DNA of 64,000 nt, from positions 186,001 through 250,000 of the forward strand of contig JAJFTH010000003.1 of assembly GCA_021373135.1 (NCBI GenBank), written 5' to 3'. This DNA is from Bacteroidales bacterium (GTDB lineage: Bacteria > Bacteroidota > Bacteroidia > Bacteroidales > UBA1402). Of the stretch, positions 26,249-34,795 are shown one piece after another (the first letter of the stretch is position 1; each line of letters starts with the position of its first letter). Position numbers and translations under genes: made by a program. The notes under the pieces were generated by a model. It did no database searches. It saw only the letters and a list, made by a program, of their open reading frames with translations, and had not been told where the DNA came from.

Positions 26249-27100
26249 CTATATGATCATTTTTTCGATGGGCAGAACAAGTATGCCTTCGGCACCCAAA
26301 GTCTTTAATTTGCCGATTACTTCCCAAAACCTTTTTTCTTCCAACACTGTATGCAACGAGCTCCAGCCTTCTTTGGCCAGCGGCATCACTGTCGGACTTC
26401 TCATGCCCGGTATTTCGTTGACGATGGCCTCGATCTTGTCATTGGGTACATTCATCAGCACATATTTCTTATTTTCGGCATATTGGACAGCCTGAATGCG
26501 GAACATCAATTCATCCAGAATCGTCTGCTTTTCTTCTGTCAAGGCTGTATGGCCTATCAGGAGTGCTTCCGATTGCATTACTACTTCCACTTCCTTCAGC
26601 TGGTTGCTCACCAAAGTGCTGCCCGAACTCACGATATCGAAGATACAATCTGCCAAGCCGATGCCAGGAGCGATTTCCACAGAACCGGTAATGACATGTA
26701 TTTCAGCCTTGACGCCTTTTGACTTGAGAAAATCGCCTAAAATAACTGGATATGAAGTGGCAATGGTCTTACCGTTTAGCCATTCTATTCCAATATAATC
26801 AATTGATTTTGGAATAGCGATGGAAAGCCGGCATTTGCTGAATCCCAATCGTTTGATGATATTGGCATTTTCTTTTTTTTCACAAAACTCATTTTCTCCG
26901 ACAATCCCAACATCTGCAATACCGGATGCAACCGATTGAGGTATGTCATCATCCCTTAAGAACAAGATTTCTACCGGAAAATTCTTGGATGGGACCAGAA
27001 GTGTCCGTTTGCCGGGAGCGAGTTTGATGCCAGCTTCCTGGAGCAGCAACATGGTGTCCTCATTGAGACGACCTTTGGATTGTACAGCTATTCTTAGCAT
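26249..27100 (-). CDS. hisG: ATP phosphoribosyltransferase (long form)
   Basis: 283 residues, the long form with a C-terminal regulatory ACT-like domain (about 210-283) that usually mediates histidine feedback. The start MLRIAVQSKGRLNEDTMLLL is typical. GIADVGIVGENE and VSSGSTLVSNQLKEVE are core catalytic signatures. It is the first enzyme of histidine synthesis and the first gene of the operon. The message is also controlled by an attenuator between 27121 and 27242. Confidence 0.97.
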   Translation of the reverse strand: MLRIAVQSKGRLNEDTMLLLQEAGIKLAPGKRTLLVPSKNFPVEILFLRDDDIPQSVASGIADVGIVGENEFCEKKENANIIKRLGFSKCRLSIAIPKSIDYIGIEWLNGKTIATSYPVILGDFLKSKGVKAEIHVITGSVEIAPGIGLADCIFDIVSSGSTLVSNQLKEVEVVMQSEALLIGHTALTEEKQTILDELMFRIQAVQYAENKKYVLMNVPNDKIEAIVNEIPGMRSPTVMPLAKEGWSSLHTVLEEKRFWEVIGKLKTLGAEGILVLPIEKMII

Positions 27101-27116
27101 AATGATTGAATTTTTT

Positions 27117-27155
27117 GAATAAAAAAGGCTTACCTGATGACGGTAAGCCTTTTGA
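27117..27155 (-). terminator. his operon attenuator terminator
   Basis: A 12-bp perfect stem (27123-27134 with 27142-27153, AAAAGGCTTACC/GGTAAGCCTTTT), loop of seven, then a T-run on the minus strand. It ends only about 20 bases before the hisG ATG and after a His-containing leader peptide, so it is placed to abort the his transcript. Confidence 0.85.
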
Positions 27156-27191
27156 ATTTTATTTGTTACACTATAAGTTCAGCCAACCGTA

Positions 27192-27242
27192 TCAACGTTC
27201 AGTATAATGGTGGTAGCCTAAATGTAAAGTGTTTACTTGCAT
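27192..27242 (-). CDS. hisL: his leader peptide
   Basis: A 16-residue reading frame, MQVNTLHLGYHHYTER, stop TGA. Three of its 16 codons are His (CAT, then the adjacent CAC CAT). It lies 12-20 bases behind a good promoter box and about 40 bases before a perfect terminator that precedes hisG. This is the layout of a translation-coupled histidine attenuator. The His run is much shorter than the seven of enteric bacteria. Confidence 0.7.
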   Translation of the reverse strand: MQVNTLHLGYHHYTER

Positions 27243-27260
27243 ATCTGTTGGAAATATGTC

Positions 27261-27292
27261 GCAAAAATAAATATTTATTCCGTATTTCACAA
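27261..27292 (-). promoter_or_regulatory. Promoter of the his operon
   Basis: On the minus strand the -7 box is TATTTTTG (27268-27261 within gcaaaaata), and TTG of a -33 element lies at 27292-27290, about 20 bases upstream. Both fit the Bacteroidota pattern. It places the start of transcription just before the leader peptide. Confidence 0.6.
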
Positions 27293-27394
27293 CATATCAC
27301 GATGAATTATTTCAAAATGCCATTTTATATTAAACATTTATCACTTCCTCTTTGTTTTAAATTTGTATAAATCGGCAAAAACCAAAAAACATTC

Positions 27395-27402
27395 TAACTT
27401 TG
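27395..27402 (+). promoter_or_regulatory. -7 box of the acyl-CoA synthetase gene
   Basis: TAACTTTG matches TAnnTTTG and lies 23 bases before the ATG at 27426. The rest of 27293-27394 shows nothing else. Confidence 0.5.
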
Positions 27403-27425
27403 CGGCAATAATTTAAAAAAAGCAT

Positions 27426-29036
27426 ATGATTGAGACTCCTTTAAATACGTTACAGTCGATTTTAGAAAACAGCGTGAACCTTTATGGCAATAAAATCGCA
27501 TACACGTATGGTTCAGCCTGCACAATCACCTACAACATGTTGGGTGAAAAGTCTTCAAAATTACGATTTTTTTTATCAGAACATGGCATCCGTCAATTTG
27601 ATAAAGTCGTTCTAAGCGGGGAAAATATGCCTCACTGGGGGGTCTCCTATTTTGGAATAGCATCGATGGGGGCAATTATTGTCCCGGTTTTGGTCGATTT
27701 TTCACCAGATGAAGTTTCTACAGTCATCACCCATTCTGACGCAAAAGCTTTAATTCTTTCAAATAAAGTTTATCATAAAATCGGTTCAAAAATAAAATTC
27801 GATGGATTGATCATTATCATGGATGATTTTCATTCCGTATCTACCGGAGAAATGATTGATGATTATTGCCTTCAACATGAAGAAACATTTAAGGAATATA
27901 CTCCCAACAGGGTAAAAGAGAGTGATTTGTCCAATATAATTTACACCTCCGGTACAACAGGCCGTTCCAAGGGAGTTATGCTGACCAATGATAATATTGT
28001 TTGGGATGCACAGATGTGTACCACCCTATATCCTGTCACCAGCGCAGATGTTTATTTATCGGTATTGCCACTGGCGCATACCTATGAATGCACCCTCGGA
28101 CTGGTATTGGGTACCATGCAGGGGGCAACGACACATTATATCGACAAAGCACCGACAGCAAATGTATTGATGCCTTTATTAAAAGAAATCAGGCCGACAA
28201 TGATGTTGACAGTGCCGTTGATTATTGAGAAAATGTTTAAAGTAGGTGTAAAACCTAAATTGACGAAAAATCCTTTCATGCGTTTTCTGTATAATATTCG
28301 TCCGTTCCAGATTATTCTTCATCGTGCTGCCGGTAAGAAGCTATATAGGACTTTTGGCGGCAAATTACAATTCTTCGGTATTGGTGGTGCCGCTGTCAAC
28401 AATGAAGTGGAACGGTTTTTGAGAGATGCCAAATTCCCCTATTCCGTTGGATACGGGCTTACTGAAACATCGCCAATGCTTTTCGGCTCTCCCGTTGAAC
28501 ATACCATTTTCCGTTCCAATGGACCTGCCATGAAAGGCATAGAGACCAAACTAATCAATGTCAATCCGCAATCTGGTGAAGGTGAATTAGTCGTGCGTGG
28601 CCGAAATGTCATGCAAGGTTATTACAAGGATCCCGAGAAAACAGCTGAAGTTTTGAGCCCTGACGGATGGTTATGTACGGGAGATCTTGCGATCCTTGAT
28701 AAAAAAGGGAACATTTACCTCAAAGGACGCAGCAAAAATATGATTCTCGGATCGAGTGGTGAGAATATTTACCCTGAAGAAATAGAGGCCATTATCAATG
28801 AGATGGATGGAGTGGTCGAATCTGTTGTTTACGAAAACAAAGGGAAACTGGTAGCCAGGGTTTATCTGAATCCGGAAGAATTTTCAAAACGTTATCAAGA
28901 ACTGAAAGTTTCAGCTCATAATTATCAGGAAGAGCTGAAGAAAAAAAATGGAATTATATCTGAAAGAGTTGAAAGATCGCGTGAATCAGACTGTAAGCAA
29001 GCATTCACAGTTATCGGACGTACATTTGCAGGATGA
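27426..29036 (+). CDS. Long-chain acyl-CoA synthetase (AMP-forming), C-terminus frameshifted
   Basis: 536 residues as read. The P-loop-like IIYTSGTTGRSKGVMLTNDN (about 174-193), GYGLTETSPM and DGWLCTGDLAILDKKGNIYLKGRSKNMI identify an AMP-forming acyl-CoA ligase that activates fatty acids. After YQEELKKK the frame runs into unrelated residues (NGIISERVERSRESD...). The proper C-terminus, including FEKTATMKIKRFL, is in the +1 frame at 28948-29136. The break is exactly at an A8 run (28941-28948); one A fewer restores a 569-residue protein. It may be a real mutation, transcriptional slippage or a sequencing error. The lost part carries end-of-domain residues needed for a normal C-terminal lid. Confidence 0.9.
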   Translation: MIETPLNTLQSILENSVNLYGNKIAYTYGSACTITYNMLGEKSSKLRFFLSEHGIRQFDKVVLSGENMPHWGVSYFGIASMGAIIVPVLVDFSPDEVSTVITHSDAKALILSNKVYHKIGSKIKFDGLIIIMDDFHSVSTGEMIDDYCLQHEETFKEYTPNRVKESDLSNIIYTSGTTGRSKGVMLTNDNIVWDAQMCTTLYPVTSADVYLSVLPLAHTYECTLGLVLGTMQGATTHYIDKAPTANVLMPLLKEIRPTMMLTVPLIIEKMFKVGVKPKLTKNPFMRFLYNIRPFQIILHRAAGKKLYRTFGGKLQFFGIGGAAVNNEVERFLRDAKFPYSVGYGLTETSPMLFGSPVEHTIFRSNGPAMKGIETKLINVNPQSGEGELVVRGRNVMQGYYKDPEKTAEVLSPDGWLCTGDLAILDKKGNIYLKGRSKNMILGSSGENIYPEEIEAIINEMDGVVESVVYENKGKLVARVYLNPEEFSKRYQELKVSAHNYQEELKKKNGIISERVERSRESDCKQAFTVIGRTFAG

Positions 29037-29136
29037 ACCTTTTGAGAAAACGGCAACGATGAAAATCAAACGTTTTTTATTGAATAAAGATAAAAAGGCA
29101 GAGATAAGAACAAAAGAATCCAATTCTTCAGAATAA
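28948..29136 (+). pseudogene. Displaced C-terminal end of the acyl-CoA synthetase
   Basis: 62 codons (MELYLKELKDRVNQTVSK...) whose sequence continues the upstream ligase: RVNQTVSKHSQLSDVHLQ and PFEKTATMKIKRFLLNKDKK are typical final segments of Bacteroidota acyl-CoA synthetases. It starts inside the A8 run. It is not an independent gene. Confidence 0.8.
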
Positions 29137-29151
29137 GATATTCAAAGAATC

Positions 29152-29523
29152 TTAATGATTCGGACGGAGTAAGTTTCTATATGCTCTCTGTTTGATGAGT
29201 GGAAGTTTTTTGATAACTTCGTCGACAGAATGCCTGATCCATTTCTTGATTTCTCTATCATCCATATCCTGGTTCGGATATAGGGTGTTCCAGTATCGTT
29301 TGTTGAAGTGATAGGCAACTTCGACAGCGGCATATCTTTCTCTCAATTCAACAGCTTTCTCAGGATCACATTTGACAGTGATACTTAATGTACTCCGGTC
29401 AACCGGTATTAAGGCAAACATCTTCCCCATCACTTTATAGACCAACGTGACCTCATCAAAAGGCAGGCATTCTTCTGAACCTCCCATAGACAGGCAATAT
29501 TCCCTTAATTCTTCTATGTTCAT
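29152..29523 (-). CDS. YjbR/MmcQ-family DNA-binding-like protein
   Basis: 123 residues from the ATG at 29523 (MNIEELREYCLSMGGSEECL). A start 18 codons earlier adds a non-conserved tail and is less likely. The MmcQ/YjbR (CyaY-like fold) signatures are LPFDEVTLVYKVMGKMFAL, YHFNKRYWNTLYPN and the C-terminal IRHSVDEVIKKLPLIKQR. The family is widespread; its function is poorly defined. It is convergent with the acyl-CoA synthetase gene. Confidence 0.9.
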   Translation of the reverse strand: MNIEELREYCLSMGGSEECLPFDEVTLVYKVMGKMFALIPVDRSTLSITVKCDPEKAVELRERYAAVEVAYHFNKRYWNTLYPNQDMDDREIKKWIRHSVDEVIKKLPLIKQRAYRNLLRPNH

Positions 29524-29713
29524 GACCGGTAGATTTCTATCTGAATCTGAATTGGATGCAAAATAATACATTTTCACTAATTATCAAACTGAAATCTTAT
29601 CGCTTTTTTTCGGACTGGAAAAAGATACAAATCAAAATTGTTGAAAGGAAAAAAGGTGATAATCTTACTTTGAGATAATAGTGATTGGCTATTTTAGAAT
29701 GTATGCAATAATA

Positions 29714-29745
29714 TTGTGGCTATATCTTTCTTTTTGTATATTTGC
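29714..29745 (+). promoter_or_regulatory. Promoter of ddh
   Basis: TTG at 29714-29716 and TATATTTG at 29737-29744 are 20 bases apart, fitting the -33/-7 pattern of the phylum, 37 bases before the ddh ATG. Confidence 0.65.
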
Positions 29746-29780
29746 GGCCTGAAAATTGTAACATCTAAAAATAATTGAAT

Positions 29781-30680
29781 ATGAGAAAAATTCGTGCTGC
29801 CATAGTTGGATATGGCAATATCGGGAAGTACGTGTTGGAAGCCATTCAAGCTTCTCCTGATTTTGAAGTTGCAGGTATTGTGCGTCGTACAACAAAGTCT
29901 GAAAGTCCCAAAGAACTTGTCGGTATTCCTGTTGTTACTGATATACGTGAACTAGATCATGTAGATGTCGCCTTTTTATCTACTCCTACCCGTAGCGTAG
30001 AAGAACATGCCAAAGAAATCCTTGCATTGGGTATTAACACAGTAGACAGCTTTGATATTCATGGTAAAATATGGGATTTGCATGAATCTTTGGACAAAGT
30101 TGCCAAGGCTAATCATGCGGTATCCATCATTTCTGCAGGATGGGATCCGGGAAGTGATTCCATGGTTCGTGCTTTGATGGAAGCCATTGTACCCAAGGGT
30201 ATCAGTTATACCAATTTCGGTCCTGGTATGAGTATGGGACACACGGTTTGTGTAAAATCCAAACCGGGCGTCAAAGCAGCCCTTTCTATGACTATTCCGT
30301 TGGGAACCGGCGTTCATCGTCGAATGGTTTATATTGAATTGCAGGATGGTTATGATTTTGACAAAGTTGCAGAATCCATCAAGATTGATCCTTATTTTGC
30401 AAGCGATGAAACGCATGTGATGCAAGTGGACGATGTGGATGCTTTAATTGACATGGGGCATGGTGTCCACATGACACGCAAGGGTGTATCCGGAAAGACT
30501 CAGAACCAGCTGCTTGAATTCAATATGAAAATCAATAATCCGGCTTTGACAGCCCAAGTGTTGGTATGTGTTGCACGTGCAAGTTTCAAGCAGGCTCCGG
30601 GTGCTTATACCATGATTGAGATTCCTGTAATTAATATGATGTATGGTGACAAGGAAAGCTTGATACGTCATATTGTATAG
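29781..30680 (+). CDS. ddh: meso-Diaminopimelate dehydrogenase
   Basis: 299 residues from the ATG at 29781; a TTG two codons earlier is unnecessary. The Rossmann motif is AAIVGYGNIGKYVLEA (6-21). SAGWDPGSDSMVRALMEAI and YTNFGPGMSMGHT are typical DAP-dehydrogenase segments. It makes meso-DAP in one NADPH-dependent step from tetrahydrodipicolinate, for lysine and peptidoglycan. It is monocistronic with its own promoter and terminator. Confidence 0.96.
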   Translation: MRKIRAAIVGYGNIGKYVLEAIQASPDFEVAGIVRRTTKSESPKELVGIPVVTDIRELDHVDVAFLSTPTRSVEEHAKEILALGINTVDSFDIHGKIWDLHESLDKVAKANHAVSIISAGWDPGSDSMVRALMEAIVPKGISYTNFGPGMSMGHTVCVKSKPGVKAALSMTIPLGTGVHRRMVYIELQDGYDFDKVAESIKIDPYFASDETHVMQVDDVDALIDMGHGVHMTRKGVSGKTQNQLLEFNMKINNPALTAQVLVCVARASFKQAPGAYTMIEIPVINMMYGDKESLIRHIV

Positions 30681-30706
30681 TATTTAGGATTTTGACATAA
30701 AACTGA

Positions 30707-30744
30707 AAATGCCATCTCTGTTAATTCAGGGGTGGCATTTTTTA
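30707..30744 (+). terminator. Rho-independent terminator after ddh
   Basis: AAATGCCATCTCTG (30707-30720) pairs with CAGGGGTGGCATTT (30727-30740, with G-U pairs), followed by a T-run. Confidence 0.85.
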
Positions 30745-30810
30745 TGGAATGAAAATGATTGGATCATATCCATCAGTTTTATAACATGATCTCAAAATAA
30801 ATTAATTTCT

Positions 30811-31347
30811 TTGTCACAAAATTCGCTCCTGCTCAGACTAAGTATAAACGCTTTCAATCAGTTGAGAACATTCGAAGAAATATATACCGATAATTACGCC
30901 AGATTGCACAATGTAGCTGTAAAGATGGTGGGTGACAGGGAAAATGCTTCCGATATCGTACAAGAAGTGTTTATCGGTTTATACGAAAAGCTCAGCGGAG
31001 GTACAGTGGTGCTTTATCTCAATACCTACTTGTACAGGGCAACACTCAACAAGTGTTTCGATTGCATAAACAGACAAAAAAGATATAGTACGTTGGAAGT
31101 TGTGCCGGAAAACTCGGTGGAAGACGGATCGTTGGAAAGCAGGGAAAGAAAAGTCGTGATTCGCCGGGCACTGTCTAAGCTCAAGCCAGTTGAAAGGGCG
31201 ATATTGATTATGTACAGCGAAGACTTTTCTTACAAAGAAATTTCAGATGCCACCGGTATACGGTTTTCATCGGTGGGCAAAACATTAGCCAGAACATTGG
31301 ATAAAATGGAAAACCAATTAAAATCACAACGTTATGAATTGTATTGA
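30811..31347 (+). CDS. RNA polymerase ECF sigma factor
   Basis: 178 residues if the TTG at 30811 is used; a TTG at 30862 (reading MRTFEEIYTDNYARL) gives a start more like relatives. No ATG fits. Region 2 is YTDNYARLHNVAVKMVGDRE, DIVQEVFIGLYEKL and YLYRATLNKCFD. Region 4 is LKPVERAILIMYSEDF and YKEISDATGIRFSSVGKTL. The next gene is a zinc-binding anti-sigma overlapping by 14 bases, so the two are translationally coupled. It is distinct from the SusCD-type sigma at 6367. Confidence 0.92.
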   Translation: MSQNSLLLRLSINAFNQLRTFEEIYTDNYARLHNVAVKMVGDRENASDIVQEVFIGLYEKLSGGTVVLYLNTYLYRATLNKCFDCINRQKRYSTLEVVPENSVEDGSLESRERKVVIRRALSKLKPVERAILIMYSEDFSYKEISDATGIRFSSVGKTLARTLDKMENQLKSQRYELY

Positions 31348-31822
31348 CAAAGATATTTTGCAAAGATATTTGGATGGAGAAATGGATCCCGACCAAAAAG
31401 CCCAGGTGGATAAACATCTGAAAGAATGCCAGCCTTGCCGCATTCAATTGGAATTGCTTCAAACCCGCGCCGTTCAAATCAAAAAGGCACTGAAAAGTCT
31501 GTCCGACAAGGAAGCGGTAAGGCCTCTACTTTCTTCGATGGTAGATGGGAAACGGTCTGTTATTGAATCAAAGGAACTGCAACATAAAAACGCATCCGGC
31601 AATGGATGGAAACCGGTAACCCGTCTATTCTACGGCATTGCTGTGGCATGTGCCATTATATTGCTGTTTCTTTATACTCCATGGATAAAACCGGAAGAAT
31701 CGCAGGATGTCATTCAAATGCAGGCTGTGATTCAGGAAGTTGATGCCAATCGTCCTTATTCAGAACAAGAAACTGTTATCACGGTGATCGATCCCGATGG
31801 TAAAGTCACTTATCTGAAGTAA
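31334..31822 (+). CDS. Zinc-binding anti-sigma factor with one membrane segment
   Basis: 162 residues. The N-terminal zf-HC2-type motif HLKECQPC (about 28-35) is followed by a helix that would hold the sigma. A membrane segment lies at about 98-115 (LFYGIAVACAIILLFLYTPW) and a short periplasmic tail (VITVIDPDGKVTYLK) ends the protein. It overlaps the sigma gene and precedes an exported protein that may be the sensed or regulated partner. Confidence 0.85.
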   Translation: MNCIDKDILQRYLDGEMDPDQKAQVDKHLKECQPCRIQLELLQTRAVQIKKALKSLSDKEAVRPLLSSMVDGKRSVIESKELQHKNASGNGWKPVTRLFYGIAVACAIILLFLYTPWIKPEESQDVIQMQAVIQEVDANRPYSEQETVITVIDPDGKVTYLK

Positions 31823-31851
31823 TTATCAAACACTTTTAAAAACGTAAAGTC

Positions 31852-33162
31852 ATGAAAAAGAACATTCTAATAATAACATGTCTGCTACTGACTCTTTCTG
31901 CCAACTCGCAGAAACTTGTTGATCTCTACGAAAAAGGATCCATCCGTTTGGTTCCTGATACCGAGTACGCCAAAGATAACGACTGGAATACAATATTCAG
32001 GTCGTACAAGAATTCAACGACGGAAAAACACATCGGTGCACGGGAATCGCTGGTCATAATGCCTGACGGTTCAGTTGTGTTAAATCACGCCAAAGCAAAT
32101 TATTATTCCATGTTTTCACCTCAGGGCAAGTTTGTGAAAGAATTCGGCATTAAAGATGCCAATGGGCAACCGTTCAAAAGGATCAACGGTATTGAAGGCA
32201 TTGTTGGCAACAACACGTTTTTCACATGCCTGGATAACATAGGCAACATGTATTGTTTTGATTTTAACGGAAAGCTGGTCAAGAAGTTGAAGCTGGATTA
32301 TATGTCAAAACAGATGATAAGCTTACCGAACAGAAAGCTTGCTGTAGTAGGATGGGTCATCCTGAAAAATAAAACCCGTGACTTTGTAGCCATTATTGAT
32401 TATTCGACAAATAAGGAGAAAGTGATTTGGGAGCATGATACGGATAGAGACGGAATAACCGGTAACAGTAATATATCCAAATCAGGATTGACTGTTGCAG
32501 TTTCCTCACCATCTGCTTCTCCTGCTGCAATGGCTAAAAAAAATGATGGGCAGTTATCGACCTTTACGTTTTCTGTACCATCTGCCCGCCCGGTTATTGC
32601 CAGTGTGGATAACAGGTTGATTGTTTCTCTTCCGGCTTCTGGAGAGATATTGATATTTGACCTAAATGGTCATTTGTTGTCAAAAGACAAGACCAACTGG
32701 GCTACTAAATATCTTTCAGTGAAAGAGCAAAAAGAAAATCAACAGAATATCATAGATCGGTTTAGAAGTTCCGCCGCGTTTGAAACAGACAAATCGGTTT
32801 CACAGGAAAAAATCATATCGGCACGAAAGAAATTGACAGATCAATTGGAATCTGATATGGATAAAATAAAGACACCCCGCCCTCTTCCGAATTTTTCCAC
32901 CATCATCAAGGATTCTGACGGAAACCTTCTGTTCTTTGAATATCCAAAGGAGGATAATGAAAACAAGTTCAATGTCTGGGTCTACGAAAAAGGTGGCAGA
33001 TTTGTTTGTCAAAGCCACTTCGTTTGTGACGACTATGATTTGTATATCAATCCTTCCCGGATGGTTTTTCATGACGGTTACCTGTACGGTTTGCAAACCC
33101 GCAAGAATGCGTCCGGCATTCCGATGAGGCTGGTGCGGTTCAAACTGACTGCTGCAGATTAA
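31852..33162 (+). CDS. Exported beta-propeller-like protein of unknown function
   Basis: 436 residues with a signal peptide (1-19, ending SANSQ). The mature part shows repeated short strands and Asp/Gly turns such as MFSPQGKFVKEFG, NMYCFDFNGKLVKKLK and ILIFDLNGHLLSKD. This pattern resembles NHL/6-bladed propellers but I cannot assign a family. A charged segment at about 290-345 (KEQKENQQNIIDRF...) interrupts it. It is the third gene after a sigma/anti-sigma pair and likely belongs to that regulon. A strong bidirectional terminator follows. Confidence 0.7.
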   Translation: MKKNILIITCLLLTLSANSQKLVDLYEKGSIRLVPDTEYAKDNDWNTIFRSYKNSTTEKHIGARESLVIMPDGSVVLNHAKANYYSMFSPQGKFVKEFGIKDANGQPFKRINGIEGIVGNNTFFTCLDNIGNMYCFDFNGKLVKKLKLDYMSKQMISLPNRKLAVVGWVILKNKTRDFVAIIDYSTNKEKVIWEHDTDRDGITGNSNISKSGLTVAVSSPSASPAAMAKKNDGQLSTFTFSVPSARPVIASVDNRLIVSLPASGEILIFDLNGHLLSKDKTNWATKYLSVKEQKENQQNIIDRFRSSAAFETDKSVSQEKIISARKKLTDQLESDMDKIKTPRPLPNFSTIIKDSDGNLLFFEYPKEDNENKFNVWVYEKGGRFVCQSHFVCDDYDLYINPSRMVFHDGYLYGLQTRKNASGIPMRLVRFKLTAAD

Positions 33163-33227
33163 TGAGTGAAAGTAATTGTGAAGTTCACAAGAAAACCGGT
33201 CAAAGAAGCATAAGAATACAAAATCAC

Positions 33228-33276
33228 AAATATCAATGCCATCTCCATTTTTTAGAGATGGCATTGATATTTTTAA
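33228..33276. terminator. Bidirectional terminator
   Basis: An 18-bp perfect stem (33228-33245 with 33255-33272), loop of nine, with T/A runs on both sides. It serves the plus-strand exported protein and the minus-strand crcB. Confidence 0.9.
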
Positions 33277-33282
33277 TAGTAT

Positions 33283-33648
33283 TTACACTCTGGATCCCAG
33301 CAAGTCTCCAAGCCAAACAGCAAGCAAACTAAGCAATATACTACCAATTGCGTATAAAATGAAAATGCCGGTTTGACCACTCCTTAACAAATGCAGACTC
33401 TCATTTGAAAAAGTGGAAAAAGTTGTGAAACCACCACAAAATCCCACAGCCAATAGTAATCGTTCATTTTCTCCTATAATCTGTCGACTGAGCAATGCGT
33501 ATAATAATCCAATCAGAAGACTGCCCAATATATTGACAATCAAGGTTCCAATCGGGAATCCGGCAAAACTGAAAAGCTTTCCGGCCAAAGTGCGCAAAAC
33601 GCTTCCTAATCCGCCTCCGATAAATACAAAAAAGAGTGATTTCAGCAT
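33283..33648 (-). CDS. crcB: Fluoride channel CrcB/FluC
   Basis: 121 residues, four membrane segments. Signatures are FIGGGLGSVLRTLAG, GTLIVNILGSLLIGLL and GFCGGFTTFSTFSNE, which include the Na+ and fluoride-path residues of the family. It works as a dual-topology dimer exporting fluoride. It is seven bases downstream of tsaD and probably cotranscribed. No fluoride riboswitch was recognised upstream. Confidence 0.95.
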   Translation of the reverse strand: MLKSLFFVFIGGGLGSVLRTLAGKLFSFAGFPIGTLIVNILGSLLIGLLYALLSRQIIGENERLLLAVGFCGGFTTFSTFSNESLHLLRSGQTGIFILYAIGSILLSLLAVWLGDLLGSRV

Positions 33649-33655
33649 ACTCGTC

Positions 33656-34678
33656 TTATAGGGTGACTCTAGAATATGGTGCTACATCCATAGAGGAAAA
33701 AATGCCATCCTGATATTTAAAATAACCTGTCATAGTGATCATGGCAGCGTTATCTGTCGTATAGGCAAATTTGGGGATGTGGATGGTCCATCCGTATTTT
33801 TTGGCATGATCAGCAAAGGCTGTGCGTAAACCGGTGTTGGCTGAGACACCTCCTGAAAGGGCAACTTCTTTGATACCCAGTGCTTTGGATGCTTTTCTGA
33901 GCTTATCCATCAGGATATCCACCACCGTGGCTTGTAGAGAGGCACACAAACTCTCCTTGTTTTGTTCAATAAAATCCGGATTCAAGGCAACTTCATCACG
34001 CAGACGATATAAGAAAGAGGTTTTAAGACCGCTGAAGCTGTAGTTGTATTCAGGAATATGAGGCTTGCTGAATCTAAAGGCTTTCGGATTCCCCAACTTG
34101 GCGAGTCTGTCTACTACCGGACCTCCTGGATAAGACAACCCCATCACTTTGGCACATTTGTCAAAAGCTTCTCCGGCTGCATCATCGATGGTCTGGCCGA
34201 TAATTTCCATATCATTGTATGAGCGGACCAGTACAATTTGGGAATTGCCGCCGGATACAAGCAGGCATAAATATGGGAAATTAGGAAGTTGATGCTCCTC
34301 TCCTTCCACCTGTATGAAATGTGCCAGAATGTGACCTTGTAAATGATTGACATCTACCAACGGAATATTTAGAGACCTGGCGAAGCCTTTGGCAAAGGAT
34401 GTCCCTACCAGCAAAGAGCCCATCAGACCGGGACCACGGGTGAAAGCGACAGCCGAAAGTTCATCTTTTGAAATTCCGGCCTGTTTAAGTGCTTGATCGA
34501 CAACAGGTATGATATTTTGTTCATGTGCTCTTGATGCCAATTCCGGAACAACACCTCCGTAAGCTTCGTGTATTTTTTGGCTGGCAATGACATTCGACAA
34601 CAAATAACCATCTCGGATGACTGCTGCGGAAGTATCATCACAAGATGATTCTATACCAAGAATAGTGATGTGGGACAT
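33656..34678 (-). CDS. tsaD: tRNA N6-adenosine threonylcarbamoyltransferase
   Basis: 340 residues, normal length. The start MSHITILGIESSCDDTSAAV and the metal-binding HLQGHILAHF (about 110-119) are diagnostic; CLLVSGGNSQIVLV and ALSGGVSANTGLR complete the ASKHA fold. With TsaB/C/E it makes t6A37 of ANN-decoding tRNAs; those partners are not in the window. It diverges from the tamB gene. Confidence 0.97.
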   Translation of the reverse strand: MSHITILGIESSCDDTSAAVIRDGYLLSNVIASQKIHEAYGGVVPELASRAHEQNIIPVVDQALKQAGISKDELSAVAFTRGPGLMGSLLVGTSFAKGFARSLNIPLVDVNHLQGHILAHFIQVEGEEHQLPNFPYLCLLVSGGNSQIVLVRSYNDMEIIGQTIDDAAGEAFDKCAKVMGLSYPGGPVVDRLAKLGNPKAFRFSKPHIPEYNYSFSGLKTSFLYRLRDEVALNPDFIEQNKESLCASLQATVVDILMDKLRKASKALGIKEVALSGGVSANTGLRTAFADHAKKYGWTIHIPKFAYTTDNAAMITMTGYFKYQDGIFSSMDVAPYSRVTL

Positions 34679-34795
34679 AAAAAGTCAAAATTGTGTTTTT
34701 ATCAGTTTGACTGTAAAATATGTGCGCCTTTTTCTTATTTTTGCATATAAAAGTATGACGAACGGATTACAGCCCGACAAAGGTACCAAATTAAT

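Noticed and set aside
27137-27370. 77-codon plus-strand frame over the his leader region
   Set aside because: It begins in the attenuator stem and opposes the leader peptide and promoter; no family features.
33656-34795. Fluoride riboswitch before tsaD-crcB
   Set aside because: No recognisable fluoride-aptamer pattern in the short tsaD-tamB gap; crcB is internal to the operon.
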